NCBI GenBank assembly: GCA_023231075.1
Contig: JALNWC010000039.1
Span: 1 to 12,343, forward strand
Length of the DNA stretch: 12,343 nucleotides
From: Rhodoferax sp.
Lineage (GTDB): Bacteria > Pseudomonadota > Gammaproteobacteria > Burkholderiales > Burkholderiaceae_C
Direction: 5' to 3'
Part shown: in pieces, positions 1 to 6,665 of the stretch
Layout of the letters: the number at the start of each line of letters is the position of its first letter
How positions within the stretch are numbered: position 1 is the first letter of the stretch
Translations under genes and position numbers: made by a program
Notes under the pieces: model-generated
Told to the model about the DNA's origin: nothing
The model's input: only the letters and a program-made list of their open reading frames with translations
The model's database searches: none

Positions 1-2
1 AC

Positions 3-857
3 GCCGGCGGCATCATGCGCGCCGGTGAGCAGTTGCACACCACGCCGCAAACCATTTCTGGCCAGATCAAGCTGCTGGAGGACTGGCTCGGGCGCAAGTT
101 GTTTCGCAAGAGCGGACGCGGGTTGGAGCTGACCGAGCACGGTCGCCTGGCGCTGGGCTATGCCGACCAGATCTTCAGCCTGGGCAGTGAACTCGAAAGC
201 AGCCTGCGCCAGGTACGCGGCGGCCAGCGGCGGCTGGATTTCAGGGTGGGGGTGGCCGATTCGTTGTCCAAATCCATCGCTTACCGGCTGCTGGAGCCGG
301 CTTTTTCGATCGATGAGCCGGTCAAGATGCTGTGCAGCGAGGGCAGCTTTGACGACCTGCTGGCGCAACTGGCGCTGCACCGGCTTGACCTGGTGATTGC
401 CGACGAACCCGTGCCCCGGCGCGTCAGCGTCAAGGCCTACAGCCACGCGCTGGGCAGCAGCGTGATGAGCTTTTTTGCCGCGCCGGGCCTGATGTCGCGC
501 ATTGCGGGCCAGTTCCCCGCCTGCCTGGATGGCGTGCCCATGCTGGTGCCAAGCGCCACGGCCTCGGTGCGGCTGCAGCTTGAAGGCTGGTTTGCCCGTC
601 ACCAGATTGCGCCCGTGGTGGTGGGCGAGTTTGACGACGCCGCGCTGATGAAAGCCTTTGGCCGCGAAGGCCAGGGCGTGTTCATGGCCCCGCGCGTGCT
701 CGAAATTGAGACCTGTGCCCAGTTTGGCGTCAAGGTGATCGGCCAAACCGCCGAACTGGTGGAAGAGTTTTACGCGATATCGATCGAGCGGCGCATCAGC
801 CACCCCTGCGTGCTGGCCATCACCGATGCGGCGCGCGGCCAGCTCTTCGGGTCGTGA
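3..857 (+). CDS. LysR-family regulator, NhaR-like (5' truncated by window edge)
   Basis: The frame is open from base 3, so the true start lies upstream of the window; the ATG at 15 is internal. The visible protein begins inside the winged helix-turn-helix (EQLHTTPQTISGQIKLLEDW, with the LFRKSGRGLELTEHGRLALGYA wing just after), the DNA-binding part of LysR proteins. The rest is a periplasmic-binding-protein-like effector domain. The HTTPQTISGQIKLLE segment and the later GVPMLVPSATASVRLQLEGWF stretch resemble NhaR, known in E. coli as the activator of the sodium/proton antiporter gene nhaA. The target in this organism cannot be told because the divergent neighbour is outside the window. The gene ends in TGA, 13 bp before the inverted repeat at 871. 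It is convergent with the pseudouridine synthase homologue. LysR membership is confident; the NhaR subfamily is a family-resemblance inference. Confidence 0.85.
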   Translation, partial: AGGIMRAGEQLHTTPQTISGQIKLLEDWLGRKLFRKSGRGLELTEHGRLALGYADQIFSLGSELESSLRQVRGGQRRLDFRVGVADSLSKSIAYRLLEPAFSIDEPVKMLCSEGSFDDLLAQLALHRLDLVIADEPVPRRVSVKAYSHALGSSVMSFFAAPGLMSRIAGQFPACLDGVPMLVPSATASVRLQLEGWFARHQIAPVVVGEFDDAALMKAFGREGQGVFMAPRVLEIETCAQFGVKVIGQTAELVEEFYAISIERRISHPCVLAITDAARGQLFGS

Positions 858-870
858 ATCGCGCGGTTTA

Positions 871-992
871 AACCTAGAAACGGCAGGTGCATAGCGCTCT
901 CACCCACAAGGTGAATGCCATCGAAGCCATCAAGCGTTGATTTCATGCGGCCTGGCAAGGGATACAAAGCGGTCAACTGCCGTTTCTAGGTT
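871..992. repeat. Palindromic repeat element with 16-bp terminal inverted repeats
   Basis: The sequence AACCTAGAAACGGCAG at 871-886 recurs as its exact reverse complement at 977-992, enclosing about 90 bp with no gene. Partial similarity continues outside both arms (GCGC plus a T-rich stretch). The element fills the gap between two convergent genes, and its right arm supplies two bases of the TAA stop of the pseudouridine synthase homologue (991-993). It could be a MITE or REP-like intergenic element, or serve as a bidirectional terminator. No T-run follows either arm, so intrinsic termination is less likely than a mobile or palindromic repeat. Confidence 0.7.
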
Positions 993-1812
993 AAAAGCGC
1001 TCGCCCTCGTGCAGATAGCGCCATTGGCCTTCGGGCAGGCCCGCCAGCGCCACCCGGCCCACGCGCTGGCGCTTGATGCCCTGGATGCGCAGGCCCACGC
1101 GCTCGCACAGGTAGGCGATCAGCCCAGGGTGCGCACCCTTCAAGGCAAAACGCAGCCGCGTGGACGTGCTTGAGGTGCTGTTGATGCTGACCTTGACCGG
1201 CGGCAGCGGCTGGCCGTCGCTGCTCAGGCCGGCGTTCAGGCGCTGCAGCACCTCGGGCGCGACCTCGCCGGCCACCTCCACCACCAGCTCCTGCTCCAGG
1301 ATGGCCGCGTCTTCGGTGAGCTTGCGCAGCACGCGCCAGTCTTGTGTGAACACCACCAGGCCGCTGGCAGCCGTTTCCAGCGGCACGCAGGCACTGAGCT
1401 TGGCAAAGTGGTGCTTGAGCAAGCGCACGCCCGAGGCATCCTGCGCCCAGTGCTTGGCTACCAGCAGCAGCTGGTGCGCGGGCTTGACGCGCTTGTTCGC
1501 CTCGCCCGGCATCGCCATGGTTTCATAACCGGGCGGCTTGTGCAGCAGCAGCGTGACATCGGTGAGCGCCATCAGGCTGGCGTGCGGGTCCACCACCACG
1601 GTCTGGTCGCTCACCCGCGCCATCGGTTCCTCGACCACTTTGCCGTTCACGCTGACCCAGCCGCCCTCGATGTACTGCTCGGCCTCGCGGCGCGAGCAAC
1701 GCATCAGGTGCGCCACCTGCTTGGACAGGCGCTCGCCGTCCTGGGTGAGCGGTTTGGCAGCGGGTGCGGGGTTTTTGGGTTTGATCATTGACGGCAATGG
1801 TAACCGTCGCAA
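991..1812 (-). CDS. S4-domain pseudouridine synthase homologue (RluF/RsuA-like), catalytic site altered
   Basis: The protein is up to 273 aa. Residues 28-75 form an S4 RNA-binding domain (ERLSKQVAHLMRCSRREAEQYI, then VSVNGKVVEEP). The rest follows the RsuA/RluB/RluF fold, with LLLHKPPGYETM at 88-99. Family members use GRLDxxTxGLLLLT, where Asp is the catalytic nucleophile; here the aligned segment is VPLETAASGLVVFTQD, with Glu146 in that place. The later (E/Q)GRNRQ(I/V)RRM motif is also lost, replaced by KGAHPGLIAYLCERVGL near 225-240. The protein may therefore be inactive or have another RNA role. Two starts are possible: TTG at 1812, preceded by AAGG, and ATG at 1788 (265 aa), preceded by no clear ribosome site. 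It lies 21 bp after the Nudix-MBL gene on the same strand, so co-transcription is likely. Confidence 0.85.
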   Translation of the reverse strand: MRRLPLPSMIKPKNPAPAAKPLTQDGERLSKQVAHLMRCSRREAEQYIEGGWVSVNGKVVEEPMARVSDQTVVVDPHASLMALTDVTLLLHKPPGYETMAMPGEANKRVKPAHQLLLVAKHWAQDASGVRLLKHHFAKLSACVPLETAASGLVVFTQDWRVLRKLTEDAAILEQELVVEVAGEVAPEVLQRLNAGLSSDGQPLPPVKVSINSTSSTSTRLRFALKGAHPGLIAYLCERVGLRIQGIKRQRVGRVALAGLPEGQWRYLHEGERF

Positions 1813-1833
1813 GCGCAGCCTTGGCCGTGCGGC

Positions 1834-3660
1834 CTACCCATTCCAGTTCAAGGTCTTGATGCGCGCCACATGCGCCATCAGCGAGCGCTTGGCCACCGGC
1901 CACATGCGCTGCGGCACGTCGGCATAAACCAGCGCCAGCCAGTCGTCCGGCGTGCCGTCGGGCTGCGCCTGCATGGCGGCCATGACCTTGGCCTCGCGCT
2001 GCAGGCGGTGCGCCTTGAGCCTGGCGATGGCAGCCTGTGCCTCGTCATCCGGCCCGCCGATGACATAACCGTGGGCGGGCAGGATGTACTTGAGCTGGTA
2101 CTCAGTGCAAGCCTCGTGCAGCAGGTCCAGCGAATTCAGGTAGTCGCTCATGTCGCCATCGGGCGGGTCGACCACCGTGGTGCTGCCATTCAAAATGTGG
2201 TCGCCGCTGAACAGCAAGCCGTCTTCCAGCAGCACCAGGCACAGGTGGTTGGCGGCGTGGCCGGGGGTGTGAATGACTTGCAGCGTGTGGTGGGTGTCAG
2301 ACAGCCATCGGCCCGAGGGCGGGCCTCCCACAAGGGCGGGGACATCTTGTAGGAGCGGCGCCCTCGCCGCGATGGGACGGGCCTCGGCATCGGCCCCCTG
2401 TGGGAGCGGCGCCCTCGCCGCGATGGAGGTCTTGCCGAGCACCAAAATCTCGCCGTTTTGCAATACCCTGTCCGGCACAAACACGCTGTTCGCACGCGCC
2501 GTGTCTTTGCTTGCCAGCCCCAAAATGGGCGGCACCGTGTGGCACATGGCCTGCAGCGGCCTGGCGCCGGGGGCGTGGTCGGGGTGCGAATGGGTGCAGA
2601 CAATCAGGCGGATGTCGCCGCCCGCCGCGCGCCAGAGTTTTTCCAGATGCTCATCGTCCGCCGGCCCGGGGTCGATGGCGATATAGCCGGTGTCGGGGTC
2701 GCCCACCAGGTAGCTGTTGGTGCCGGGGCCGGTCATGGCGCCGGGGTTGGGCGCGGTCAGGCGCAACACGTTTTTGAGCAGCGGCACGGGCTGCTCGCTT
2801 TGCCAGTCCAGCGGGTGCGCGATTTGCCCGTCCGGGCAGACCAGCGCCAGCTCTCCGTAGGCCGACTCATGCTCCGTGTGGCGCTGCTCGCGCCCGGCCA
2901 GCAGCCCGGTGCGCGGGCAACTGGTCCACAGCGGTTCTTCCGACACCGCACAGGCCTGCAGCACGGCATCGACCGTGGCCAGGTCTTGCAGGCGCTGCAG
3001 CGTGATGATGGTCGGGAAAATCATGAAAAAACTGCCGGCCTGGTGCCGTGCCAGCGCGTCACCAGGGCGCACCCACACCGGCTCGAACTGCTCGGTCTCG
3101 TCGGCCACCGGCGTTTGCCCGGGCGGCACGCGCGCCACCAGAAAACCCACATCGAAGCGTTTGGGCGAGTCGCGGTCGGTGATCCAGCGCGCCAGCACAT
3201 GCATGTCGCTGGCCGCCAGCGTCAGGCCGCGCGCCGCGCATTGCGCGCCAAAGTCGCCTTGCCGGTCCATCGCGTCAATCTCGGCCTGCGTGGCCCAACG
3301 GCCATCCGCATGGCGCGCCAGCAGCACGCCCAGCTCTTCAAAACTCTCGCGAATCGCGGCAATGGCCTGCGTCAGCGCCGGCGCGCTTTGCGTGGCGCGG
3401 CGCTGCGCCAGGGCGTGGCAACAGGCGTCCGCCGCATCGATGCCGCCCCCCGGAAACACATAGGCTCCCGGCACAAAACTCGCCTTGCTGGAGCGCCGCG
3501 TCATCAGCACCTCCAGCCCGCCCGGCGTGTCGCGCAGCAGCAGCACGGTGGCGGCGGCGCGGGTGGGTGCGGGTAGGCGGGCAGGGTGCAGGAGTTGGGA
3601 GGGGCGGGGCATGGGTAGAGGATAACAGGCTGGATGATTTGCATCCCCGGAGAGTGCCAT
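1834..3660 (-). CDS. Nudix hydrolase / metallo-beta-lactamase-fold hydrolase fusion
   Basis: A 608-aa two-domain cytoplasmic hydrolase. Residues ~33-235 are a Nudix domain: VFPGGGID at 68-75 and RESFEELGVLL at 104-114 are the two halves of the Nudix box, separated by a longer insert than usual. Residues ~295-545 are a metallo-beta-lactamase domain of the LACTB2/glyoxalase-II-like kind: HSHPDH at 357-362, HTPGH at 464-468, GDH at 486-488 and His530 are the metal ligands. Such fusions are common in Burkholderiales; the substrate is unknown. An ATG at 3612 (MPRPSQ) is an alternative start, since neither site has a clear ribosome-binding sequence. Residues ~413-456 are encoded by REP-like DNA and interrupt the loop before HTPGH. 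The stop lies 21 bp before the pseudouridine synthase homologue, suggesting one operon. Confidence 0.9.
   Translation of the reverse strand: MALSGDANHPACYPLPMPRPSQLLHPARLPAPTRAAATVLLLRDTPGGLEVLMTRRSSKASFVPGAYVFPGGGIDAADACCHALAQRRATQSAPALTQAIAAIRESFEELGVLLARHADGRWATQAEIDAMDRQGDFGAQCAARGLTLAASDMHVLARWITDRDSPKRFDVGFLVARVPPGQTPVADETEQFEPVWVRPGDALARHQAGSFFMIFPTIITLQRLQDLATVDAVLQACAVSEEPLWTSCPRTGLLAGREQRHTEHESAYGELALVCPDGQIAHPLDWQSEQPVPLLKNVLRLTAPNPGAMTGPGTNSYLVGDPDTGYIAIDPGPADDEHLEKLWRAAGGDIRLIVCTHSHPDHAPGARPLQAMCHTVPPILGLASKDTARANSVFVPDRVLQNGEILVLGKTSIAARAPLPQGADAEARPIAARAPLLQDVPALVGGPPSGRWLSDTHHTLQVIHTPGHAANHLCLVLLEDGLLFSGDHILNGSTTVVDPPDGDMSDYLNSLDLLHEACTEYQLKYILPAHGYVIGGPDDEAQAAIARLKAHRLQREAKVMAAMQAQPDGTPDDWLALVYADVPQRMWPVAKRSLMAHVARIKTLNWNG
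2305..2426. repeat. Three REP-type hairpins inside the MBL reading frame
   Basis: Two 28-bp direct copies start at 2348 and 2399 (TGTAGGAGCGGCGCCCTCGC and TGTGGGAGCGGCGCCCTCGC, each ending CGCGATGG). A third copy at 2305-2332 is inverted. Each has a 5' TGTRGGAG head, a 6-bp stem, a constant CCCT loop and a GATGG tail. The stem is GCGGCG/CGCCGC in the direct copies and GGCCCG/CGGGCC in the inverted one, so stem bases change together while pairing is kept. The GTAG-like head plus hairpin is the classic layout of REP sequences mobilised by RAYT (Y1) transposases. The two direct copies are 51 bp apart, exactly 17 codons, and are translated as the repeated IAARAPL peptide. Confidence 0.85.
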
Positions 3661-3672
3661 TTGCGAACCAGT

Positions 3673-4585
3673 TCATGTGTCGAGTTCAAGACTGCGCAGC
3701 CATTCAGCGAATGCGTCATCCTGAATCTGATAGTCACCATAGTCGAGCTTGGCCACTAAATTCTCCTCCTGGAGGCGGCGCAGCGAGTGCTGAGGCGTAT
3801 TCTTGTTGACCGGCTTATCCAAACCGAGTGCGCTGCCCAGGCGCATACGAGCTGGCTCGGAATGCAGTTCTGTGACGCCTTGGGCGAGCAGCTTCAGAAC
3901 CTCTTGGTCCGCAGGCAACAGTTTCTTCCAAACGTCGTTGAAGTTGGCCCCGTTGAATACATGCATTTGCGTGTCCTCAAGCGCAGCCTGCGCTCCAAGC
4001 TCAGCGTAGGCCAGGTAGCGATTCAGGTAGCGGCGAAAGAACTCGGGCGTGTTGTGCAAAGCCACGAAGGCGGCTAAAGCGTCTTCGTCAGTCAGCGGGT
4101 AGCGCGATAGCTGGTTCACTTTGCTGACCATGGCCTTGACGAATTCAATACCGAGCAGCTCAAAAGGTTCGAGCGGTGCCCAGTTGTAGAACGGTTCCGT
4201 AGAGCGTCCAAACATGCGCCTGAGTGTGGGCCAGTACCTGTGCCTCATCCAGCACCAGCAGCATGCGTTTGCCAGGCTGGTCAAAACCACGCAGTAGTTC
4301 GCTCAACAAAGGACCCGCGACAGCGGGGTCATCGGCCAACTCCGCTTCAAGCGACCCTTCAGCCAGACCCGGAACCTTGCCCGAGGCCTTGACTTTTTTC
4401 AGTGGTGTGTTGAGCCGCTTGACCAATTTGAACAGACCCTTTGGTTCCATGGCTCGGCTGAGAGCGGAAACAAGCGATGGTGTCGGGTGTGTGCGAGCAT
4501 CCCGCAAGTTCAAATACGCCGTCAGGTAACCTTCGGCCCGAGCCGCAGGAATAAGGAGCAACTGCAACAACAGCCTTGCATGCAT
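3673..4585 (-). pseudogene. Decayed AAA/STAND-like ATPase gene (no Walker A, internal frameshift)
   Basis: Two overlapping minus frames together make most of one ATPase. The upstream frame (4585 to about 4227) reads LLLQLLLIPAARAEGYLTAY and later MLLVLDEAQVLAHT, a Walker B segment. The downstream frame (about 4226 to the TGA at 3673) reads TLRRMFGRSTEPFYNWAPLEPFELLG and ends in a winged-helix-like part (LRRLQEENLVAKLDYGDYQI). In relatives the Walker B strand and the MFGR segment are separated by some tens of residues with a sensor motif; here they abut, with a frame change near 4221-4228, so an internal deletion is inferred. The N-terminus stops where GKTSLL would be expected, so Walker A is gone. 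It lies 12 bp upstream of the Nudix-MBL start. Function of the intact family is not established here. Confidence 0.75.
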
Positions 4586-4600
4586 GAATACCCAGGTCGA

Positions 4601-4629
4601 TTGTCATACCAGTTGGCACGCAGTATTAT
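4601..4629 (+). promoter_or_regulatory. Sigma70 promoter of the vapBC-type operon, start at or near the ATG
   Basis: TTGTCA at 4601-4606 and TATTAT at 4624-4629 are separated by exactly 17 bp. The expected transcription start, about 7 bp after the -10 box, falls at the antitoxin ATG (4636). There is no Shine-Dalgarno sequence, so a leaderless mRNA is predicted. The promoter lies directly at the truncated end of the ATPase pseudogene. Confidence 0.65.
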
Positions 4630-4635
4630 CCAGAC

Positions 4636-4884
4636 ATGAACACTTTGACCATCAAAATCCCGGAAACGCTGGAGCAGGACTTGATCCGGCTGAGCAAACA
4701 AGCGCACATCAGTAAATCCGAGCTGGTGCGCCAGGCGCTTCAGGCATTCCTTGCCCGGGGCCAAAGCGCAGTGCCTTTTGTTTCTGCACTGGACCAGGCG
4801 GGTGATCTGGTGGGATGCTTTAGCGGCGGACCAACCGATCTATCAACCAACCCCGAGCATCTGAGCGGATTTGGCAGCGTATGA
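4636..4884 (+). CDS. Ribbon-helix-helix antitoxin (VapB-like)
   Basis: An 82-aa protein. Residues 1-43 are a ribbon-helix-helix DNA-binding domain (MNTLTIKIPETLEQDLIRLS, then HISKSELVRQALQAFLA), the CopG/MetJ-type fold of many antitoxins. Residues 44-82 are acidic and Gly/Ser-rich and would wrap around the toxin (PTDLSTNPEHLSGFGS). The stop codon overlaps the toxin start by 4 bp (ATGA at 4881-4884), typical of translationally coupled TA pairs. Antitoxins of this type normally repress their own promoter, here at 4601-4629. The assignment rests on the fold pattern plus the adjacent PIN gene. Confidence 0.85.
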   Translation: MNTLTIKIPETLEQDLIRLSKQAHISKSELVRQALQAFLARGQSAVPFVSALDQAGDLVGCFSGGPTDLSTNPEHLSGFGSV

Positions 4885-5297
4885 GTAGCCACCTGATCCT
4901 TGACACCGGGCCTTGGGTTGCCTTGCACTGCAGCGGTGACCGCCACCATGCCTGGGCCAAGACGCAGTTTGCGCAATACCCGGCGCCGTTTTTGACCTGT
5001 GAAGCCGTGGTGGCAGAGACCTGCTTCCTGCTGGCCCGTGCCGGGTTCGATCCATCGCGCGCACTGGCGCTTGTGGAGCGCGGCGTGGTGCGTGTCGCCA
5101 TGTCATTGGCTGAGCAGGTCGGCACGGTGCGCGCCTTGTTTGACCGATACGACAACGTTCCAGCCTCTTTGGCAGATGCCTGCCTGGTACGCATGTCCGA
5201 GCTGTATGACCCCTGCAGGGTCGTCACATTGGACCGTGACTTTACGGTGTACCGCCGCCATGGGCGCAAGGTGATCCCCGTATTGATGCCGTCGTAG
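4881..5297 (+). CDS. PIN-domain ribonuclease toxin (VapC-like)
   Basis: A 138-aa PIN-domain protein, the usual length for VapC toxins, which cleave RNA using Mg2+ held by conserved acidic residues. The likely acidic set is visible: Asp8 in LILDTGPW, Glu46 in EAVVAETCFL, Asp99 in ASLADACLV and Asp118 (with Asp120) in VVTLDRDF. It overlaps the antitoxin by 4 bp. The segment encoding RVVTLDRDFTV (5218-5248) recurs almost identically at 7317-7347 as an orphan scrap. The gene ends at TAG and then runs into a remnant region with no recognisable terminator. It appears intact; the RNA target cannot be predicted. Confidence 0.9.
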   Translation: MSSHLILDTGPWVALHCSGDRHHAWAKTQFAQYPAPFLTCEAVVAETCFLLARAGFDPSRALALVERGVVRVAMSLAEQVGTVRALFDRYDNVPASLADACLVRMSELYDPCRVVTLDRDFTVYRRHGRKVIPVLMPS

Positions 5298-5303
5298 ACC
5301 CGG

Positions 5304-5419
5304 CCTAAAAGTGGTGATTGATCCCTTGCTCCACATTTCATGAGAGCCTTGTCCTTGCCTGGAAAGAAAAAAGCCACGCTGCTTGAGCATAGCCATGACC
5401 GCTTGGTAGTCCCCACACC
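5304..5419 (-). pseudogene. HicA-like toxin fragment
   Basis: The minus strand encodes QAVMAMLKQRGFFLSRQ followed by GQGSHEMWSKGSITT, which resembles the dsRBD-like core of HicA mRNA interferases (helix, GF-V-RxKGSH, then a short strand with the catalytic-type His). The sequence lacks a proper start and fades into the tail of the VapC-like gene, and no HicB partner follows. Its upstream side joins the PIN-toxin 3' scar at 5420-5488. It is read as a leftover of a HicAB module. The match is short, so this is a moderate call. Confidence 0.5.
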
Positions 5420-5488
5420 CGGCGCAGGCCACTTCAGGCAAACGGATTGATGATGCGAACACCGGCCATGATATCAACCGCATTCATA
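5420..5488. repeat. PIN-toxin 3'-end scar, copy A
   Basis: Read on the minus strand, this encodes MNAVDIMAGVRIINPFA plus stop, the C-terminal tail of a PIN toxin, with no PIN gene attached. From 5435 it matches 6609-6662 (the 3' end of the intact PIN gene) at about 48 of 54 bases. The similarity continues outside the stop codon as CGGCGCAGGCC (5420-5430 and 6594-6604). It separates the HicA fragment from the BrnT fragment. Confidence 0.7.
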
Positions 5489-5499
5489 CCCGTGCATCA

Positions 5500-5625
5500 A
5501 AGACTGGAGACCATAGGCGTGTTCATACGTATATTTATATGTATGATGACGCCTCTGAAATTCACGTTATTTCCATGCGCGAGGCTGAAAACCATGAAAC
5601 ACGAAAATTCTTCTCAAATCTCTGA
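5500..5625 (+). pseudogene. BrnT toxin C-terminal fragment
   Basis: A plus-strand frame ending in TGA at 5623-5625 reads YMYDDASEIHVISMREAENHETRKFFSNL in its last part. This is the C-terminal strand-helix of BrnT toxins (compare IARIISARKANQREIKRYE in the intact copy at 6224-6505). The N-terminal part is missing and joins the PIN scar at 5420-5488. It overlaps the start of the BrnA-like gene by 32 bp, as intact brnT-brnA pairs do. The exact left edge is uncertain. Confidence 0.55.
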
Positions 5626-5875
5626 CACCCCCCGCCTTCGGGTTGGACTTAAGGATGTCACGCAGCCAGAGTTTTCCGAGGCTCTGACAAAGCAAATGGG
5701 AAAACACAAAATCACCATCATGCTCGACGATGCCGTGGTGCAAGCCTACAAGGCGCGGGCCGGTGGGCGTGGGTATCAGACGCTGATAAACGAAACATTG
5801 CGCAGGGGCTTACATGCCGATGCGGTCAAGGAGGCGCTGCGCGAGGTTATCCGCGAGGAACGAGCTGCGATCTAA
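5594..5875 (+). CDS. BrnA-like antitoxin, orphaned
   Basis: A 93-aa protein starting MKHENSSQIS. Residues ~36-70 (KHKITIMLDDAVVQAYKARA, then GYQTLINETLR) match the ribbon-helix-helix region of BrnA antitoxins, which neutralise the BrnT ribonuclease and repress the operon. Residues 71-93 form a charged helix (DAVKEALREVIREERAAI). The toxin gene that should precede it survives only as a C-terminal fragment overlapping its first 32 bases. It is convergent with the XRE-type antitoxin gene at 5914, with 38 bp between them and no terminator seen. Whether it is still expressed is unclear; an AT-rich TATATT at 5530-5535 could act as a -10 box, but no good -35 accompanies it. Confidence 0.75.
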   Translation: MKHENSSQISDTPRLRVGLKDVTQPEFSEALTKQMGKHKITIMLDDAVVQAYKARAGGRGYQTLINETLRRGLHADAVKEALREVIREERAAI

Positions 5876-5913
5876 ATCGTTGCTTTAACTGCGCCAGCGT
5901 CAAAAATCCAGCA

Positions 5914-6249
5914 TCAACTCAGCGCTGCCAGTGCCGCCTCCGGAGCCTTGTCCAGCACCTTGAGCAGCGCCTTGGCCGCACCGGTGGGGCTGCGTTTGCC
6001 TTGTTCCCAATTGCGGATGGTGTCGATGGACACGTCGATGCGACGCGAAAACTCGGCTTGGCTCAGCCCCAAGCGCTTGCGCACCCGGCGCGCATATCTG
6101 GCCGCATCCTGCATGGCCTCGGCTTCATCTTCCGCGATGTGCCGGGCGATGTCTTCCTCTGTGGTGGCATCGAAACCTATTGGGTCGAACCACCCGGTAA
6201 CCAGAGTTGAGGGATCATTCGGATCAATTCTCTTTCGTACTAGCTTCAT
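5914..6249 (-). CDS. XRE-type helix-turn-helix antitoxin partnered with BrnT
   Basis: A 111-aa protein if started at the ATG at 6249 (MKLVRKRIDPND), which has GGGAG about 10 bp upstream; the longer frame to 6330 only reads back through the toxin gene. Residues ~54-108 are an XRE/Cro helix-turn-helix (RVRKRLGLSQAEFSRRIDVS, then TIRNWEQGKRSPTGAAKALL). Residues 27-50 are an acidic helix likely to contact the toxin. The start overlaps the end of the BrnT gene by 26 bp, so the two are translationally coupled, toxin first. This resembles brnT operons whose antitoxin carries an XRE rather than a ribbon-helix-helix domain. It probably represses its own operon. Confidence 0.85.
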   Translation of the reverse strand: MKLVRKRIDPNDPSTLVTGWFDPIGFDATTEEDIARHIAEDEAEAMQDAARYARRVRKRLGLSQAEFSRRIDVSIDTIRNWEQGKRSPTGAAKALLKVLDKAPEAALAALS

Positions 6250-6505
6250 AGCGTTTGATCTCCCGTTGGTTGGCCTTGCGAGCCGAGATGATGCGAGCGA
6301 TGTTCTGTCGTGGTGTGTAGACGACCACATACAAACGATCCCCGATCTTGCCTGTCAACCGATAACGCGTTTCACCATAGTCGCGTCGTGTGTCAACTTC
6401 AACAATTCGATTGAGATCGTAGAAGGCACGCGCTGCGTGGTCGAAATTGAATCGGCGCGCTTTTGCACAGGCCTCGCTCTTGACTTCATCCCATTCAAAT
6501 TCCAT
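6224..6505 (-). CDS. BrnT-family ribonuclease toxin
   Basis: A 93-aa protein starting at the ATG at 6505 (MEFEWDEVKSEACAKARRFN); AAGGA lies about 12 bp upstream. An in-frame ATG at 6535 would add ten residues without an SD. The pattern fits BrnT (DUF497), a RelE-fold ribonuclease: FEWDEVK at 3-9, FDHAARAFYD at 21-30, the central ETRYRLTGKIGDRLYVVVYT strands at 45-64, and RIISARKANQREIKRYE at 71-87. All expected segments are present, so the toxin looks intact. It is followed by the overlapping XRE antitoxin. A second, broken BrnT lies less than 1 kb away in the opposite direction. Confidence 0.88.
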   Translation of the reverse strand: MEFEWDEVKSEACAKARRFNFDHAARAFYDLNRIVEVDTRRDYGETRYRLTGKIGDRLYVVVYTPRQNIARIISARKANQREIKRYEASTKEN

Positions 6506-6593
6506 GCGCGAAGTGTAGTCCTTTGGGCTATCCATGGCAAATTCAGGGTTTAAGCGAGCCAGCCCGCTCTTGGCAACACGGCATGTACCCGCG

Positions 6594-6665
6594 CGGCGCA
6601 GGCCCCGTCAGGCAAACGGATTGATGATGCGAACCCCGGTCATGGTTTCACCGGCATTCATATCC
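6594..6665. repeat. PIN-toxin 3'-end repeat, copy B (within intact gene)
   Basis: The last ~57 bp of the intact PIN gene plus ~14 bp downstream. CGGCGCAGGCC (6594-6604) and the 26-bp block from 6609 (CAGGCAAACGGATTGATGAT onward) are identical in copy A at 5420-5488. Bases 6627-6665 match copy C (9371-9409) at about 35 of 39. All three copies have the same orientation. Confidence 0.75.

Noticed and set aside
2458..3576. Long plus-strand open frame (372 codons) opposite the Nudix-MBL gene
   Set aside because: Arg/Gly/His-rich composition typical of an antisense shadow in GC-rich DNA; the minus strand has clear Nudix and MBL motifs.
5413..5432. 20-bp identity CCACACCCGGCGCAGGCCAC with 8703-8722 inside the DUF4143 gene
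   Set aside because: Half of it (GGCGCAGGCC) belongs to the PIN scar flank and the rest is short and GC-rich; no longer homology supports a real exchange.
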